Source of the DNA: an uncultured euryarchaeote
GTDB taxonomy: Archaea > Thermoplasmatota > Poseidoniia > Poseidoniales > Thalassarchaeaceae
DNA length: 7,164 bases
Assembly (NCBI GenBank): GCA_937876055.1
Contig: CALEIW010000161.1
Span: forward strand, 1-7,164
Direction of reading: 5' to 3'
Positions 6,497 to 7,164 of this stretch are shown here, one piece after another. The notes under the pieces were generated by a model. That model ran no database searches. It saw only the letters and a program-made list of their open reading frames with translations, and was not told the origin of the DNA. Every line of letters begins with the position of its first letter. The stretch's first letter is position 1. Position numbers and translations under genes: made by a program.

Positions 6497-6985
6497 ATGG
6501 ATCAAGCGCAAGTTTTCCTTGCAGCAGGCTTAGTATGTACCTTAGCATTCGCCGGTATTGTATTGCTGGATTCTGATTCCGAATATCCTGATTGGGAAGT
6601 TTTAGAAGTCTGTTTAGCGGATCACAGTGGGGATATCAACCATATTCACGCAACACTTTCACTATCAATTAATGGCGAAAATGTACCAATACCAGAAGAT
6701 GTCGGAATACGAGATTCAGTCTGTCCAAATGGAATGCGTGGAGTGCATACACATGATGCTACCGGGAGACTGCATATTGAAACACCAGGAGAAATGAATG
6801 TTACAGTAGGTGCTTTCTTTGCTATCTGGGGTGAGAAATTTGATGACAGTCATATTCTGGGTCAAGTTGCTAACGAAAATAAAGAAGTCGTGATGTTCGT
6901 AAATGGTACACAGAATTTTGAATACGAAAATTACGTAATGGAAAATAATGCTGTGATAGAAATACAATATCGCGACCGTGAGTGA
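6497..6985 (+). CDS. Membrane-anchored exported His-rich protein, possible metal binding
   Basis: No gene name is recognised. The 162-residue protein starts with a hydrophobic segment (about 5-24, FLAAGLVCTLAFAGIVLL) acting as a signal anchor or signal peptide; the rest should face outside. The domain has H43, H49-I-H51, C39 and C76 (possible disulfide), then 'IPEDVGI' (65-71), 'HTHDATGRLHIETP' (84-97) and 'VGAFFAIWGEKF' (104-115), and 'VMFVNGT' (132-138). I recall this arrangement (HxH, IPxxIGI, HTHD-x-G-x-xHxE, FFxxWG) as a conserved uncharacterised family in cyanobacteria, Chloroflexi and archaea. The histidines suggest metal binding, but this is inference. Two N-X-S/T sequons (N101, N136) occur. 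ATG 6497 is the only start, with an in-frame stop at 6479-6481. The GGGGAT before it is too close for a normal ribosome-binding site. Confidence 0.85.
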   Translation: MDQAQVFLAAGLVCTLAFAGIVLLDSDSEYPDWEVLEVCLADHSGDINHIHATLSLSINGENVPIPEDVGIRDSVCPNGMRGVHTHDATGRLHIETPGEMNVTVGAFFAIWGEKFDDSHILGQVANENKEVVMFVNGTQNFEYENYVMENNAVIEIQYRDRE

Positions 6986-6999
6986 TGTCCAGCCCGTTT

Positions 7000-7164
7000 T
7001 CATCCTTTAATTACAGCAAATGGCCTTAGTCTGGCAACAGGTCTGGCTAGATTTGCGGCATTTGTAAGAGCAATTACCTCATCCACATCTTTGTACGCTT
7101 CAGGCGCTTCTTCAGCAAGTACATTCGGAGTTTTCGCTCGAACATGAATTCCAGAAGCCTCAAG
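7000..7164 (-). CDS. rtcB: RNA ligase RtcB, C-terminal 54 residues (truncated by window edge)
   Basis: RtcB is the GTP- and manganese-dependent ligase that joins 2',3'-cyclic phosphate and 5'-hydroxyl RNA ends, sealing tRNA exons after intron removal and repairing cut RNA. Reading the minus strand from 7164, the fragment contains 'GIHVRAKTPNVLAEEAPEAY', then 'KDVDEVIALTNAA', and ends 'RLRPFAVIKG' followed by TGA at 7000-7002. The EEAPEAYKDVDEV motif and the terminal KG are hallmarks of the family; the penultimate lysine contacts the guanylate in structurally studied RtcB (K480 in the Pyrococcus enzyme). The guanylylated histidine and the metal ligands lie outside the window. The gene converges on the His-rich gene with 14 bp between stops. 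Confidence 0.95.
   Translation of the reverse strand, partial: LEASGIHVRAKTPNVLAEEAPEAYKDVDEVIALTNAANLARPVARLRPFAVIKG

Noticed and set aside
6716..7003. Minus-strand frame antisense to the His-rich gene
   Set aside because: It overlaps a gene with clear motifs and has no recognisable content; it is a shadow.

Overview
The window most likely comes from a planktonic marine archaeon of the Marine Group II / Candidatus Poseidoniales type. This is an inference from gene style: a giant, acidic, mostly beta-stranded surface protein with a single C-terminal membrane anchor and an Asp/Glu/Tyr tail, an archaeal-type RtcB C-terminus, moderate-to-low GC, very short intergenic gaps and weak Shine-Dalgarno signals. 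No rRNA or marker gene is present to confirm it. I see no tRNA, rRNA, insertion sequence, CRISPR array or phage gene.

Layout. (1) 1-5499 (+) is the 3' part of one giant gene. The frame is open to the left edge, so the true start lies outside; the 1832 visible residues hold two MAM/immune-inhibitor-like jelly-roll modules, many Ig-like beta modules, one EF-hand-like calcium loop, a CARDB-like module, one transmembrane helix and a 34-residue acidic/tyrosine tail. (2) 5500-5631 is the longest non-coding stretch (132 bp). It has a TATA-like box, a T-rich run and a hairpin that ends one base before the next start codon. (3) 5632-5817 (+) is a 61-residue small protein with a short coiled coil. (4) 5819-6448 (-) is a complete AlkA-family DNA glycosylase, convergent with the small gene and separated from it by 1 bp. 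(5) 6449-6496 is a 48-bp divergent promoter region. (6) 6497-6985 (+) encodes a 162-residue membrane-anchored exported protein rich in conserved-looking histidines (HIH, HTHD, H). (7) 7000-7164 (-) is the C-terminal 54 codons of the RNA ligase RtcB, truncated by the right edge.

The genes do not form one pathway. Two surface or exported proteins (giant adhesin-like protein, His-rich protein) alternate with two nucleic-acid repair genes (alkylation base excision; RNA ligation) on opposite strands, as is common in streamlined marine archaeal genomes. The least explained items are the tyrosine/acidic tail of the giant protein, the small coiled-coil protein with its leader hairpin, and the His-rich exported protein.
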